Assembly: GCA_052246295.1 (NCBI GenBank)
Contig: JBQQCO010000021.1
Direction: 5' to 3' (one strand)
Length of the DNA: 58,823 bases
DNA from: Piscibacillus sp052246295
Lineage (GTDB): Bacteria > Bacillota > Bacilli > Bacillales > Alkalibacillaceae
This document shows, piece after piece, positions 1-7,736 of this stretch (its first letter is position 1; each line of letters opens with the position of its first letter). A model generated the notes under the pieces. The model was not told the DNA's origin, made no database searches, and was given only the letters and a program-made list of their open reading frames with translations. The translations under genes and the position numbers were made by a program.

Positions 1-70
1 TTAGTGGAGTTCGAGGAGGCTCGCGGATCGCCCGCGGAAAGGGAAGGCCTAACCTGGAAGGTTCCCCTTA
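1..70. repeat. Probable end of a dispersed GC-rich repeat
   Basis: The first 60-70 bases are clearly richer in G and C than what follows and contain GAGGAGGCTCGCGGATCGCC followed by a CGCGG/CCGCG-type self-complementary stretch. No reading frame continues through it. This kind of GC-rich intergenic sequence recurs in Bacillaceae genomes from memory, but the element is cut by the window edge, so its length and other copies cannot be seen. Confidence 0.35.
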
Positions 71-128
71 AAACACATAGTGAATTATCAGAAAATAACC
101 TTTACCCCAACAAATATTATAGAGCCAT

Positions 129-161
129 AAAAGCTCGCGTGCCAATTACACGCGAGCTTTT
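129..161. terminator. Rho-independent terminator, likely bidirectional
   Basis: A perfect 13-bp inverted repeat, AAAAGCTCGCGTG and CACGCGAGCTTTT, surrounds a 7-base loop. It lies just beyond the stop of the minus-strand binding-protein gene, and the A-run at its left becomes the U-tail for that transcript. Confidence 0.85.
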
Positions 162-196
162 CAATCTATAACGAGGGGGTTAAAACGTATAGACAA

Positions 197-1195
197 TTAT
201 TCAGATAATAGTTTTTCTTCTAAGTCATCTAACATTAAATTTGCAGCGCGAACACCGCCAGCTGTATTCCAAATGGTGTCGCTCACTTCATAAGCGTTAC
301 CAGCTTGAACAGCTTCTAAGTTGTTCCATAATGGATCATTTACCCATTCGCTTTCAACTGCTTCACCATCTTCACCTTCTGGATGATATGTGAAGTAGAA
401 AATCACGTCGCCATCCATTTCGTCGATGCGTTCTTTTGTCACACCTTTAGCGGCGAAGTCATCAACGTCTTGTGACTCAGGGCGTGCTAACCCAATTTCA
501 TCAAGGATAATTCCAGAGAATGAATCTTTATGATAAATACGAACGTCCGATGGCATGAATCGAACCATTGACACTTCTGTATCTAGTTTATCAGCTTCTT
601 CTAAATTTGAACGTAGATCATCAACACGTTGTTGATAGTCATCAAGTACCTGTTGACCTTCTTCTTCCATATTAACTGCTTCTGCAATTAGTTCGAAGTT
701 AATTTTCCAGTCACCACGTAATGTTTCTTCAAATACTGTTGGTGCAATGGCACTTAACTTTTCATAATGTTCTTCTTGACGCATTTTGTTTGCAAGGATT
801 AAGTCAGGTTGAAGTTCTGCAATCTTTTCTAAATTAATGCCGCTTTCAGTACCAACCACTTCGACGCCTTCCATATCTTCTGAAATATGATCATACCAAG
901 GGTCACCTGTCCATGATTGAACAGCACCTACTGGTTTAATACCTAATGATAATAGGGCTTCTGTACCGTGGTTTGTTAGAACGACAATACGCTCAGGTTT
1001 CCCTTCGATTGTCGCTTCGCCCATCGCATGTTCTACTGTGTAGGATTCAGCTTCCTCGTCATTGGATTCTTCCTGATTTTCATCCGTTTGATCGCCTGCG
1101 TTCTCATCTGTATCATCAGAGCCTCCACAAGCAGCTAAAGCAAACACAAGTGTAATTAAAAGCAATGCTAATTTCCAAGAGTTTGGTTTAAACAT
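197..1195 (-). CDS. yfiY: Iron-siderophore ABC transporter substrate-binding lipoprotein
   Basis: Extracytoplasmic receptor that captures ferric siderophore and hands it to the two permeases encoded divergently. The 332-aa product begins with a lipoprotein signal (hydrophobic residues 9-21, lipobox LAAC with Cys23). A very acidic low-complexity linker follows (residues 24-51, rich in D, E, N and Q), then a periplasmic-binding fold of the FecB/Peripla_BP_2 type. That domain starts near KPERIVVLTNHGTEALLSLG. The ATG follows GGAGGAAAACACA. Divergent arrangement with two FecCD permeases matches Bacillus subtilis yfiY-yfiZ-yfhA (hydroxamate siderophores); the symbol rests on that layout, and ligand specificity is inference. 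Fur boxes upstream point to iron repression. The acidic linker is typical of halophilic or alkaliphilic bacilli. Confidence 0.9.
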   Translation of the reverse strand: MFKPNSWKLALLLITLVFALAACGGSDDTDENAGDQTDENQEESNDEEAESYTVEHAMGEATIEGKPERIVVLTNHGTEALLSLGIKPVGAVQSWTGDPWYDHISEDMEGVEVVGTESGINLEKIAELQPDLILANKMRQEEHYEKLSAIAPTVFEETLRGDWKINFELIAEAVNMEEEGQQVLDDYQQRVDDLRSNLEEADKLDTEVSMVRFMPSDVRIYHKDSFSGIILDEIGLARPESQDVDDFAAKGVTKERIDEMDGDVIFYFTYHPEGEDGEAVESEWVNDPLWNNLEAVQAGNAYEVSDTIWNTAGGVRAANLMLDDLEEKLLSE

Positions 1196-1237
1196 TGTGT
1201 TTTCCTCCTGTATGTAAGATATTTTATTTTTATTGAT

Positions 1238-1280
1238 TGAGAATGATTTTCAATCACAATACAAATGATAATGGTTATCA
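1238..1280. promoter_or_regulatory. Two Fur boxes, binding-protein side
   Basis: TGAGAATGATTTTCA (1238-1252) and TGATAATGGTTATCA (1266-1280) each match the 7-1-7 Fur palindrome TGATAATnATTATCA with few changes. They sit 40-85 bases upstream of the minus-strand binding-protein start and probably repress it when iron is plentiful. Confidence 0.8.
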
Positions 1281-1312
1281 ATTATAAAGTCAATACTTTT
1301 TCAGTAATTAAT

Positions 1313-1349
1313 TGAAAACGATTCTCAAGTTCATTGACAATGATTATCA
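1313..1349. promoter_or_regulatory. Two Fur boxes, permease side
   Basis: TGAAAACGATTCTCA (1313-1327) and TGACAATGATTATCA (1335-1349) are 7-1-7 Fur-like palindromes, 54-90 bases before the first permease ATG. Their centres are 22 bp apart, compared with 28 bp for the other pair, which suggests separate operators for the two divergent transcripts. Confidence 0.8.
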
Positions 1350-1402
1350 ATTAGATTAGACTAAAGTCAGCGACATATAGGGAATGAAAGGTATTTCAGA
1401 CT

Positions 1403-2401
1403 ATGCTGACGAAAACGTCGACTCGAAGTATTGGAATTATAATTGGAATGATTTCCGTACTTGCCTTAATCTGGGCGAGTGTTATTTTCGGATTAACTAA
1501 AATAAATACTCAGATGGTCATCGATTCTTTTACGAATTATGATCAATCAAATGAACATATCATTATACAAACAGCTCGTATCCCACGAGCTTTGATTGCT
1601 GCTGCTGTTGGCTCTAGTTTGGCTATTGCCGGTGCTATTATGCAAGGTTTAACGAAAAATCCATTAGCCTCACCGAGTATATTTGGGGTTAACGCTGGTG
1701 CTAGTTTCTTCGTTGTACTAGGTGTGAGTTTCTTTGGCGTATCTAGTATTACAGGCTTTACGTGGTTAGCATTTTTGGGTGCTGCGATTGCTGCTGTAGT
1801 AGTTTATTTGCTCGGCTCTGTTGGGACTGACGGATTAACGCCCGTTAAACTCACACTTGCTGGTGCTGCGATTGCAGCATTGTTCTCATCTATGACACAA
1901 GGTATTTTAACAATGGATGAAAGAGCGCTTGATCAAGTCTTGTTCTGGCTGGCAGGTGCTGTTCAAGGGCGAGATTTAGAGTTATTAGTAGGAGTTTTAC
2001 CTTATTTAATCGTTGGATGGGTGACATCCCTTTTTATAGGAAAAAAGATGAACGTCTTAACTATGGGGGAAGATGTAGCTGTTGGTTTAGGACAGAAAAC
2101 GTGGCTCGTAAAAGTAGTAGGCGCCATGGTGATTGTCCTTCTTGCGGGTAGTGCTGTTGCCATCGCTGGCCCAATTGGTTTTGTTGGATTGATTATCCCT
2201 CACGTTGCCCGTTGGTTAGTTGGTTATGATTATCGCTGGTTAATACCTTATAGTGGGTTACTCGGCGCGATCTTATTGTTAGCTGCAGATATCGGAGCGC
2301 GTTACATTATCATGCCAGCTGAAGTGCCAATCGGTGTTATGACAGCGTTCATCGGTGCTCCTTTCTTCATTTACATCGCGAGGAGGGGCATAAATGAGTA
2401 A
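1403..2401 (+). CDS. yfiZ: Iron-siderophore ABC transporter permease (FecCD family), first subunit
   Basis: Inner-membrane half of the ferric-siderophore import channel. The 332-aa protein has about nine to ten hydrophobic segments. It carries the FecCD signature around residues 51-90 (PRALIAAAVGSSLAIAGA, then MQGLTKNPLASPSIFGVNAG) and, near the C-terminus, the GLIIPHVARWLVG stretch that contacts the ATPase in this family. Its end overlaps the second permease by 8 bases, so the two are translationally coupled. No ATP-binding gene follows, so the ATPase must come from elsewhere, as with the shared YusV ATPase of B. subtilis. The ATG follows GAAAGG and a spacer of ten bases. Confidence 0.9.
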   Translation: MLTKTSTRSIGIIIGMISVLALIWASVIFGLTKINTQMVIDSFTNYDQSNEHIIIQTARIPRALIAAAVGSSLAIAGAIMQGLTKNPLASPSIFGVNAGASFFVVLGVSFFGVSSITGFTWLAFLGAAIAAVVVYLLGSVGTDGLTPVKLTLAGAAIAALFSSMTQGILTMDERALDQVLFWLAGAVQGRDLELLVGVLPYLIVGWVTSLFIGKKMNVLTMGEDVAVGLGQKTWLVKVVGAMVIVLLAGSAVAIAGPIGFVGLIIPHVARWLVGYDYRWLIPYSGLLGAILLLAADIGARYIIMPAEVPIGVMTAFIGAPFFIYIARRGINE

Positions 2402-3443
2402 GTATTGGAATTTTAAATTAGGAAGTAATCGCTTTTTAATAAATAAAAAATCATTTTTCATCATAATAACGTTATGTCTAACGGTATTAGCAGCGATTGT
2501 CTTGAGTCTAGGAATAGGCCAGATGTTTATTGGACCTATTGATGTCATTAAGGCGATATTTGGTTACGGCGAAGATATGCATGACTTAGTTGTTAATGAT
2601 TTTCGTATGCCGAGAATTTTACTAGCTGTTTTGGCAGGAGCTGGTTTGGCTATGTCAGGTGCAATATTGCAAGGGATTATCCGAAATCCATTAGCTTCAC
2701 CTGACATTATCGGGATCACAGCAGGTGCTGCGTTATCGACAGTTGGTTTTCTTGTTATTTTTAGTGACAGAAGCAACGCGCTAACTGTTAGCATTCAATG
2801 GTTGCCGTTAGCATCATTAATTGGTGCTGTATTAATGGGTTTTTTAGTGTATCTGTTAGCAACGAACAGAAATGGTGTACAGCCGATAAAATTAGTTTTA
2901 ATTGGTGTCGGTCTATCTGCAGCAGTTGAAGCTGTGACGACGATGATCATGACATTTGGCCCGATTTATACAGCAGCCCGCGCAAACATCTGGTTAACCG
3001 GAAGTGTGAATGGCGCTACTTGGGGTCAGGTATCCACAATCTTACCTTGGGTGGTCGGACTTGGGATTGTACTCATGTTCTACACGACCCAGTTGAACAT
3101 GCAAGGACTTGGAGACGATGTAGCGACAAACGCAGGGGCACGAGTACAGCGCGATCGCTTAGTGTTGTTAGTGCTTGCTACAGCATTAGCAGGAGGTTCC
3201 GTCGCATTTGCTGGTGGCATCGGATTCGTTGGATTAATGGCACCGCACATTGCAAGGCGCCTAGTCGGGTCCGTCTTTAGTTCATTGATTCCCGTTTCGG
3301 CTTTAATAGGTGGCTTAATCGTACTGGTGGCAGATTTAATTGCCAGAACAGCGTTTGCACCACTAGAAATACCAGCTGGTGTTTTCACATCACTAATCGG
3401 TGCACCATATTTTATTTACTTGTTATTTAAAACACGCAAATAA
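2394..3443 (+). CDS. yfhA: Iron-siderophore ABC transporter permease (FecCD family), second subunit
   Basis: Partner permease forming the heterodimeric channel with the preceding product. It is 349 aa with repeated hydrophobic helices. The FecCD core is at about residues 70-115 (PRILLAVLAGAGLAMSGA, LQGIIRNPLASPDIIGITAG) and the GLMAPHIARRLVG ATPase-coupling motif is near residue 290. Its start lies inside the end of the first permease, directly after GCGAGGAGGGG. The two permeases share architecture but differ in sequence, the usual B/G pairing. The symbol follows the yfiY-yfiZ-yfhA arrangement and is an inference. Confidence 0.88.
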   Translation: MSKYWNFKLGSNRFLINKKSFFIIITLCLTVLAAIVLSLGIGQMFIGPIDVIKAIFGYGEDMHDLVVNDFRMPRILLAVLAGAGLAMSGAILQGIIRNPLASPDIIGITAGAALSTVGFLVIFSDRSNALTVSIQWLPLASLIGAVLMGFLVYLLATNRNGVQPIKLVLIGVGLSAAVEAVTTMIMTFGPIYTAARANIWLTGSVNGATWGQVSTILPWVVGLGIVLMFYTTQLNMQGLGDDVATNAGARVQRDRLVLLVLATALAGGSVAFAGGIGFVGLMAPHIARRLVGSVFSSLIPVSALIGGLIVLVADLIARTAFAPLEIPAGVFTSLIGAPYFIYLLFKTRK

Positions 3444-3464
3444 CCAATAACAGAGGTGTTTCTT

Positions 3465-4244
3465 ATGGAACAACTTAAGAAAACAGAAAAAATTTATCTT
3501 AAAGACAATTTCAGAATGGTCGATTATGCTGATCATGTGACGGTCACTCTTGATCAATTATTAGATGAGGAATTTTTGCTTGATTATTTGAAAAAAATAA
3601 AGAGCGAATTTAACACGGAGAGTATTTTTGTCGCTGGATCACAGCTGATGAAGCGTTTAGGTTTTAATATTGTGTTACCTCAACTTTATCTTATGACCGT
3701 TCATAATATGAAGCTTGATGTGGCGTTTGACCGAGCTGGCATTGTTCCGAATACGGTTGGTGACAAATGGCTTCCGAACCTGCATATGGACGAGTTGAGA
3801 GTTGAGGTTCTGGGTGAAGCAACACGTGAAGAAGAACGTCGCGCAATGACTGAAAATCTTTTTGCGAAAATGGATCAGTTAGTAAATGTGTTCAGTAAAG
3901 TATCACGTGTACCGAAGCCAAACCTGTGGGAAAACATCTCGATTTACGTTTATTGGTTATATGAGAAAAAATTAAAAGAAGAACAATTCGAGGATGTGGC
4001 TGAACGTGTTGAAGCGGATTACAAATACTTGATCTTTGGATTATCATCGGAGGCATTCTCTGATGACTGTAACCAGCTAACGAACTTCTACTGGGGTCGC
4101 CGTATCGAAGACGACGGTACACGCGTCCGTCGCACGTGCTGCTTCTACTACGGAGCTAACTCGGACCGCACGTGCTGCAAAACATGCCCGAAATCTCAGG
4201 AAGACTTATCCAAACCACTCCCATTTGAAACCGTGAAAAACTAA
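3465..4244 (+). CDS. FhuF-like ferric-siderophore reductase, Fe-S protein
   Basis: Probable cytoplasmic protein that reduces the iron of imported siderophores. The 259-aa product ends with a cysteine cluster CC-x10-CC-x2-C at about residues 225-241 (RRTCC, DRTCCKTC). This is close to the CC-x10-C-x2-C that binds the [2Fe-2S] centre in FhuF and in proteins sharing the IucA/IucC C-terminal region. The start is the ATG at 3465 because AGAGGTG (3452-3458) is correctly spaced; an in-frame GTG at 3456 lies inside that ribosome site. It begins 21 bases after the second permease stop, so it is in the same Fur-controlled operon. Two hairpins end the operon. Confidence 0.8.
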   Translation: MEQLKKTEKIYLKDNFRMVDYADHVTVTLDQLLDEEFLLDYLKKIKSEFNTESIFVAGSQLMKRLGFNIVLPQLYLMTVHNMKLDVAFDRAGIVPNTVGDKWLPNLHMDELRVEVLGEATREEERRAMTENLFAKMDQLVNVFSKVSRVPKPNLWENISIYVYWLYEKKLKEEQFEDVAERVEADYKYLIFGLSSEAFSDDCNQLTNFYWGRRIEDDGTRVRRTCCFYYGANSDRTCCKTCPKSQEDLSKPLPFETVKN

Positions 4245-4247
4245 GAC

Positions 4248-4272
4248 AACCCCTGCGCAGGCCGCAGGGGTT
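4248..4272 (+). terminator. Stem-loop after the siderophore operon
   Basis: AACCCCTGCG, a 5-base loop and CGCAGGGGTT form a perfect 10-bp GC-rich stem four bases after the fhuF-like stop. The U-run is short, so it may act as an mRNA 3' end or a weak terminator. Confidence 0.65.
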
Positions 4273-4281
4273 CCTAATATG

Positions 4282-4309
4282 AAGCTTTTGCGCAGAGGCG
4301 CAAAAGCTT
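4282..4309. terminator. Second stem-loop, 12-bp perfect inverted repeat
   Basis: AAGCTTTTGCGC and GCGCAAAAGCTT are separated by AGAG. The perfect stem ends in TTTA. It follows the first hairpin by nine bases and separates the operon from the periodic repeat array. Confidence 0.65.
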
Positions 4310-4340
4310 TATCTATAATAGGTTAGTGGTGTTTCGGTTG

Positions 4341-4495
4341 TTTATTATCTAATTTTCCGATTTATTATCTAAAATCGTGACTTTATTATCTAAATTACGA
4401 GTTTATTATCTAAAATTACGGGTTTATTATCTAAATTTCAAATTTATTATCTAAAATCGTGATTTTATTATCTAATTTTTTGTTTTATTATCTAA
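4341..4495. repeat. Periodic intergenic array 1: eight perfect copies of TTTATTATCTAA
   Basis: The 12-mer TTTATTATCTAA begins at 4341, 4361, 4382, 4402, 4423, 4443, 4464 and 4484. Steps are 20, 21, 20, 21, 20, 21 and 20. Spacers of 8 and 9 bases vary in sequence (for example TTTTCCGA, AATCGTGAC, ATTACGAG, AATTACGGG). The 9-base spacers resemble one another, so the real unit may be 41 bp with two cores. The array lies between convergent genes, and its last copy overlaps the 3' end of the NERD gene on the minus strand, supplying its TAA. The units are too short and spacers too small for CRISPR. No named family is recognised. Confidence 0.9.
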
Positions 4496-5483
4496 TTTTC
4501 ACTAAGTGATTATAATCTTTTTGAAAATCATAGTTTAAGTGATACACTCTTCCTTTCCTTGAACCTGTGGCTTGAAATTCCGCACTTTTTAGTAGTTTGC
4601 TAACTACCTGAATATCATCAACCTGCAGCAACCACCTAGCCTCGCGGTTTGTGATGGTATCTTTATATAATAGTTGAAAGTCTTTGAATGCAAGGTGGTG
4701 AGCATCTTTACCCACCCATTGACAACTTGGGCAAGACCACCTTCCATGCAACCGAACAGCCGGCAAATAATAACATTCCGGACAGGGTGCGCCGGGTCTT
4801 ATGTCCTTGGCAGTTAGGTGGTATTTTTTAAGAACATCAAGTCGCAAAGGTCGGTGATGCTTTTTCAAGAAGCGAGAAAGGTTAATAAGTTGCTGGTCGC
4901 TTAAGACTCTAGTCGTAAATTTTTGCTTCAGTTCTTGGTACTTCTCGATAAACTTCCCTGGTCGGATGATCCTCGGGTCGACGGCGTGAGAATCTGCTCT
5001 TGATAGGTGGACGTTATTGCTTACAAAGATAACAAGGGCGACAATGGGAATTGCTGAATAACCGTGTTGCATGAGCCAGTTCTGTAAATGAAAAATTTGA
5101 GTGTCAACTTGGTTGATTGGGTCTTTAAAGGAACGCGTTCGGCCGTTTGAGTGCTGGGTCATTTGCCCGAACTCGTGATCAAATTCGATCGTTCCTGAGA
5201 AGTTTTTCACTTCTGCTAAAGTGAAAAAGTAAGGGTTCAAAATAAGATTGTCCATCTGAAATGGGTTGGAACCGACAACACGTAAGCCATTTAAAATAGC
5301 GGTTTCCTCATCATCAATGGCCCTTAGATAATAATCAAAGGCCAACTCACCACGATATCCAGATTGGTGAATGGTATGGTCATCGGCAATAACAGGAAAT
5401 TGAGGGTGTGTAGTCTCAACTCGCTTTTTTAAACCAGCGAGCTGGAGCAATGGAATCGGAATTTCGTGTGTTTTAACGATCAA
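4488..5483 (-). CDS. NERD domain protein with C-terminal zinc ribbon
   Basis: NERD (nuclease-related) domains belong to the PD-(D/E)xK-like fold and are presumed to act on DNA. In this 331-aa product, residues 42-46 give GYRGE. They are followed by QMDNLIL with Asp78 and EVK with Glu91 and Lys93, the putative catalytic set. The C-terminal part carries two CPxC pairs (GAPCPEC, WSCPSC), a probable zinc ribbon. The start is a TTG behind AGAGGTGCC. The last codons and the TAA are supplied by a copy of repeat array 1, so the array may have altered the C-terminus. The target is unknown. Confidence 0.8.
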   Translation of the reverse strand: MIVKTHEIPIPLLQLAGLKKRVETTHPQFPVIADDHTIHQSGYRGELAFDYYLRAIDDEETAILNGLRVVGSNPFQMDNLILNPYFFTLAEVKNFSGTIEFDHEFGQMTQHSNGRTRSFKDPINQVDTQIFHLQNWLMQHGYSAIPIVALVIFVSNNVHLSRADSHAVDPRIIRPGKFIEKYQELKQKFTTRVLSDQQLINLSRFLKKHHRPLRLDVLKKYHLTAKDIRPGAPCPECYYLPAVRLHGRWSCPSCQWVGKDAHHLAFKDFQLLYKDTITNREARWLLQVDDIQVVSKLLKSAEFQATGSRKGRVYHLNYDFQKDYNHLVKIR

Positions 5484-5632
5484 TTAATGGCACCTCTTTT
5501 TTACCTATAATTAAACTGATTTTCTACTAAACTGTCAAAAAGGAAAAAAGTCACGAAAACTCAATTTTCTTGCTAGATTTACAAAAATCATGATGGTTTA
5601 TGGTAAGATATTTGGTAAATGAAGGGAGAGTT

Positions 5633-6904
5633 ATGATGTTTGATAAAATTTTTGAAGAGATTATAGACATCATACACCACGATTATGCAGGATGTGATGA
5701 TAAGCGAGGATGGGACGACCCTGATCATTACCGAAAAAAGATTACGAACCAACAACTTACCCATCATGAATTTGTAGAACTAGTTGAGGATTATTTAGCT
5801 GACCTGAAGGACCCACATATGTTTTTCAATATGGTGGGTGACGAGAGAGGGAAAGATGTCGGATTCCGAGTGAGACGACATAAGGATGCTCTATACGTCA
5901 CTGAGCTCATGGGCGAAGACCGTCTTGAGCTTGGAGACAGGATTGTGGCATTAGATGATATTAACATCCCTGAGCTTTGTGAGATTCATAAAAACTATTT
6001 GTATGATGAACCAGCTGAACGTGAAAATTGGCGATCAGTTCTTAAGAAATACAAGATTGCGACAGTTGTTCACACTGATGGACATGAAGAAACTTTAGAC
6101 ATTCAACGTTATGAAAAACCTGAATATACCCCAGAGTACTCATTTAAACAGTTACAGCCAAACACTGCTTATATAAAAATGACAGATTTTATGAACCCTG
6201 ATGCCATCAACCAACTTGTAGCTGAGCGTAAGGATGAACTTGATCACTCTGATTACTTAATTATTGATGTTCGAAAAAATAGAGGTGGGTCTGATTCATC
6301 TTTCCAAGCTTTAATACCTTATATATTTCCTGAGGGTAAAACAACAATAGACTTATCAAAAGACTATGTTCAAGTTTATAATGTCACGAATCGAAGTGCG
6401 GATTTAACTATTACCTCCATTCAAAAGTTTTTGGATAACGTTGATGATCAACAAATTATTTGTAATGCTCAAACATACATTGACTTATGGGATAAGAATA
6501 GAGGAAAAGGGTTGATGACGTTTGATAATGACCTTAATCCAGAACCGTATCCGATTGAAGGCAAAGCAACCCCTAAACATGTTGTTGTATTAGGTGATGT
6601 GTATTGCGGAAGTGCAGGAGATATTTTTGTTGAGTTGTCTAAGCTATCTGAAAAAGTCACTGTTTTAGGTCGAGGGACAGCTGGTGTAAATGATTATTCT
6701 AACTTGGTACCGATGACCTGGGACAATCAATTTGAACTAATGTACCCAACATCAAAACTTAAACGAATTGATGAAGGTAAAGGGATGACGGGAATAGGGA
6801 TCTTACCTGATGTACATATTCCCTGGACCCCAGAACATTTAGAGCGAGATATTGACCTTGAGGAAGCGCTGTCCCTGTTGAATCAAAAAGAGTTTACAAA
6901 ATAA
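5633..6904 (+). CDS. S41 family (C-terminal processing type) peptidase
   Basis: Serine protease-like protein of about 423 aa without an obvious signal peptide or membrane anchor, so probably cytoplasmic, unlike secreted CtpA/CtpB. A PDZ-like segment lies near residues 75-115 (VGFRVRRHKDALYVTELMG). Later blocks include YIKMTDFMNPDA, IDVRKNRGGSDSSF and the nucleophile loop DVYCGSAGDIFVE, whose Ser is the expected catalytic residue, then GRGTAGVNDYS. The start is ATG 5633 after AAGGGAGAG; an upstream in-frame ATG at 5600 has no ribosome site. A TPR protein follows 13 bases later and may be a partner. Confidence 0.8.
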   Translation: MMFDKIFEEIIDIIHHDYAGCDDKRGWDDPDHYRKKITNQQLTHHEFVELVEDYLADLKDPHMFFNMVGDERGKDVGFRVRRHKDALYVTELMGEDRLELGDRIVALDDINIPELCEIHKNYLYDEPAERENWRSVLKKYKIATVVHTDGHEETLDIQRYEKPEYTPEYSFKQLQPNTAYIKMTDFMNPDAINQLVAERKDELDHSDYLIIDVRKNRGGSDSSFQALIPYIFPEGKTTIDLSKDYVQVYNVTNRSADLTITSIQKFLDNVDDQQIICNAQTYIDLWDKNRGKGLMTFDNDLNPEPYPIEGKATPKHVVVLGDVYCGSAGDIFVELSKLSEKVTVLGRGTAGVNDYSNLVPMTWDNQFELMYPTSKLKRIDEGKGMTGIGILPDVHIPWTPEHLERDIDLEEALSLLNQKEFTK

Positions 6905-6917
6905 AGGAGATACAGCC

Positions 6918-7472
6918 ATGCAGCACATTCGCGAGCAGTTAGAGAAACTGAATGAGCATATCTATTTCGATGAACAGCACTTTTTGCGTGAAAAGACTGA
7001 GCGTCTTGATTTAGTAGATGACCTCATCACGCAGGTTCGCCGCGAATTGATGAAAACAGATGATCGTGACAATCGGTGCTTTTTATATGGAACGTTAGGC
7101 AATTTATATCGATTGAAAAATGAGCCGAAAGCAGCGATTGAATGTCTTGAAGAGGCTATTAATCTATCAGATCCTCATTCATTGCGTGAGATGATTATGC
7201 ATATTCGTCTAGGTGAGGCTCACAAATATAATGCAGATCACGAAAAAGCTTTAGAATGCTTTGATTATGCTATGTTACTGGGGTATGAGTATGAGCCTCA
7301 GTATTTAGACTTTGTTTTTCAACATAAAGGTAAATGCTTGATGGAATTAGGGTTATACAAAGAGGCGTTGCAGGCTTTTCAGGACGCCCATGCGATTCGA
7401 AAAGGAAAGAAAGATGAAAAGCTTTTACAGTCAACTGAACAAGCGATGGAATTTTTAAATACATTAAAATAA
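6918..7472 (+). CDS. Tetratricopeptide repeat protein
   Basis: A 184-aa helical protein. At least three TPR-like helix pairs can be seen between about residues 55 and 180 (LYGTLGNLYRLKNEPKAAIE, IRLGEAHKYNADHEKALECF, QHKGKCLMELGLYKEALQAF). TPRs mediate protein-protein contacts. It starts 13 bases after the S41 peptidase stop with AAAGGAGAT in front, so it is likely co-transcribed and may regulate or scaffold that protease. No signal peptide. Confidence 0.85.
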   Translation: MQHIREQLEKLNEHIYFDEQHFLREKTERLDLVDDLITQVRRELMKTDDRDNRCFLYGTLGNLYRLKNEPKAAIECLEEAINLSDPHSLREMIMHIRLGEAHKYNADHEKALECFDYAMLLGYEYEPQYLDFVFQHKGKCLMELGLYKEALQAFQDAHAIRKGKKDEKLLQSTEQAMEFLNTLK

Positions 7473-7494
7473 GCAGCTGGAGATCCCAGCTGCT
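7472..7494 (+). terminator. Stem-loop after the TPR gene
   Basis: AGCAGCTGG and CCAGCTGCT pair around a 5-base loop and are followed by TTTACTT. The stem begins at the stop codon of the TPR gene. Confidence 0.7.
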
Positions 7495-7550
7495 TTACTT
7501 AAGATTTTTATTCTACGTTTTGAAAGATTATTTTTGTTTAGCACTAGCTA

Positions 7551-7731
7551 GCGCAATGCGCCCAACCACTGGGTGACTTCCCAACTAAACCTACGATAAG
7601 TCAACATCGACTCGCAATGCTCACCGTGTTTCCTTTATCTCAGTTTAGTCGGTCAGCGACGAACTGGACGTTGGCCGCAGGACGCGGCCGAAGTTAGTCG
7701 GCGCACTGCGTGGTTAAACGGGCTTTTGCGC
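7551..7731. repeat. Dispersed inverted-repeat element, copy 1 (about 180 bp)
   Basis: GC-rich non-coding element with imperfect terminal inverted repeats: GCGCAATGCGCCCAACCAC at 7551-7569 against GTGGTTAAACGGGCTTTTGC (plus GC) at 7710-7731. A core from about 7588 to 7656 (CCTACGATAAGTCAACATCG, CGTGTTTCCTTTA, CTCAGTTTAGTCGGTC) is nearly identical to copy 2 at 32486-32630. ACTAAAC and GTTTAGT inside the core are complementary, so a transcript would fold. It lies between the convergent TPR and CvfC-like genes. MITE-like or REP-like; its mobility is inferred only from there being two copies. Confidence 0.75.
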
Positions 7732-7736
7732 TTTTC

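Noticed and set aside
4341..4495. CRISPR array
   Set aside because: Repeats are 12 bases and spacers 8-9 bases, far below CRISPR sizes, and no cas gene is in the window.
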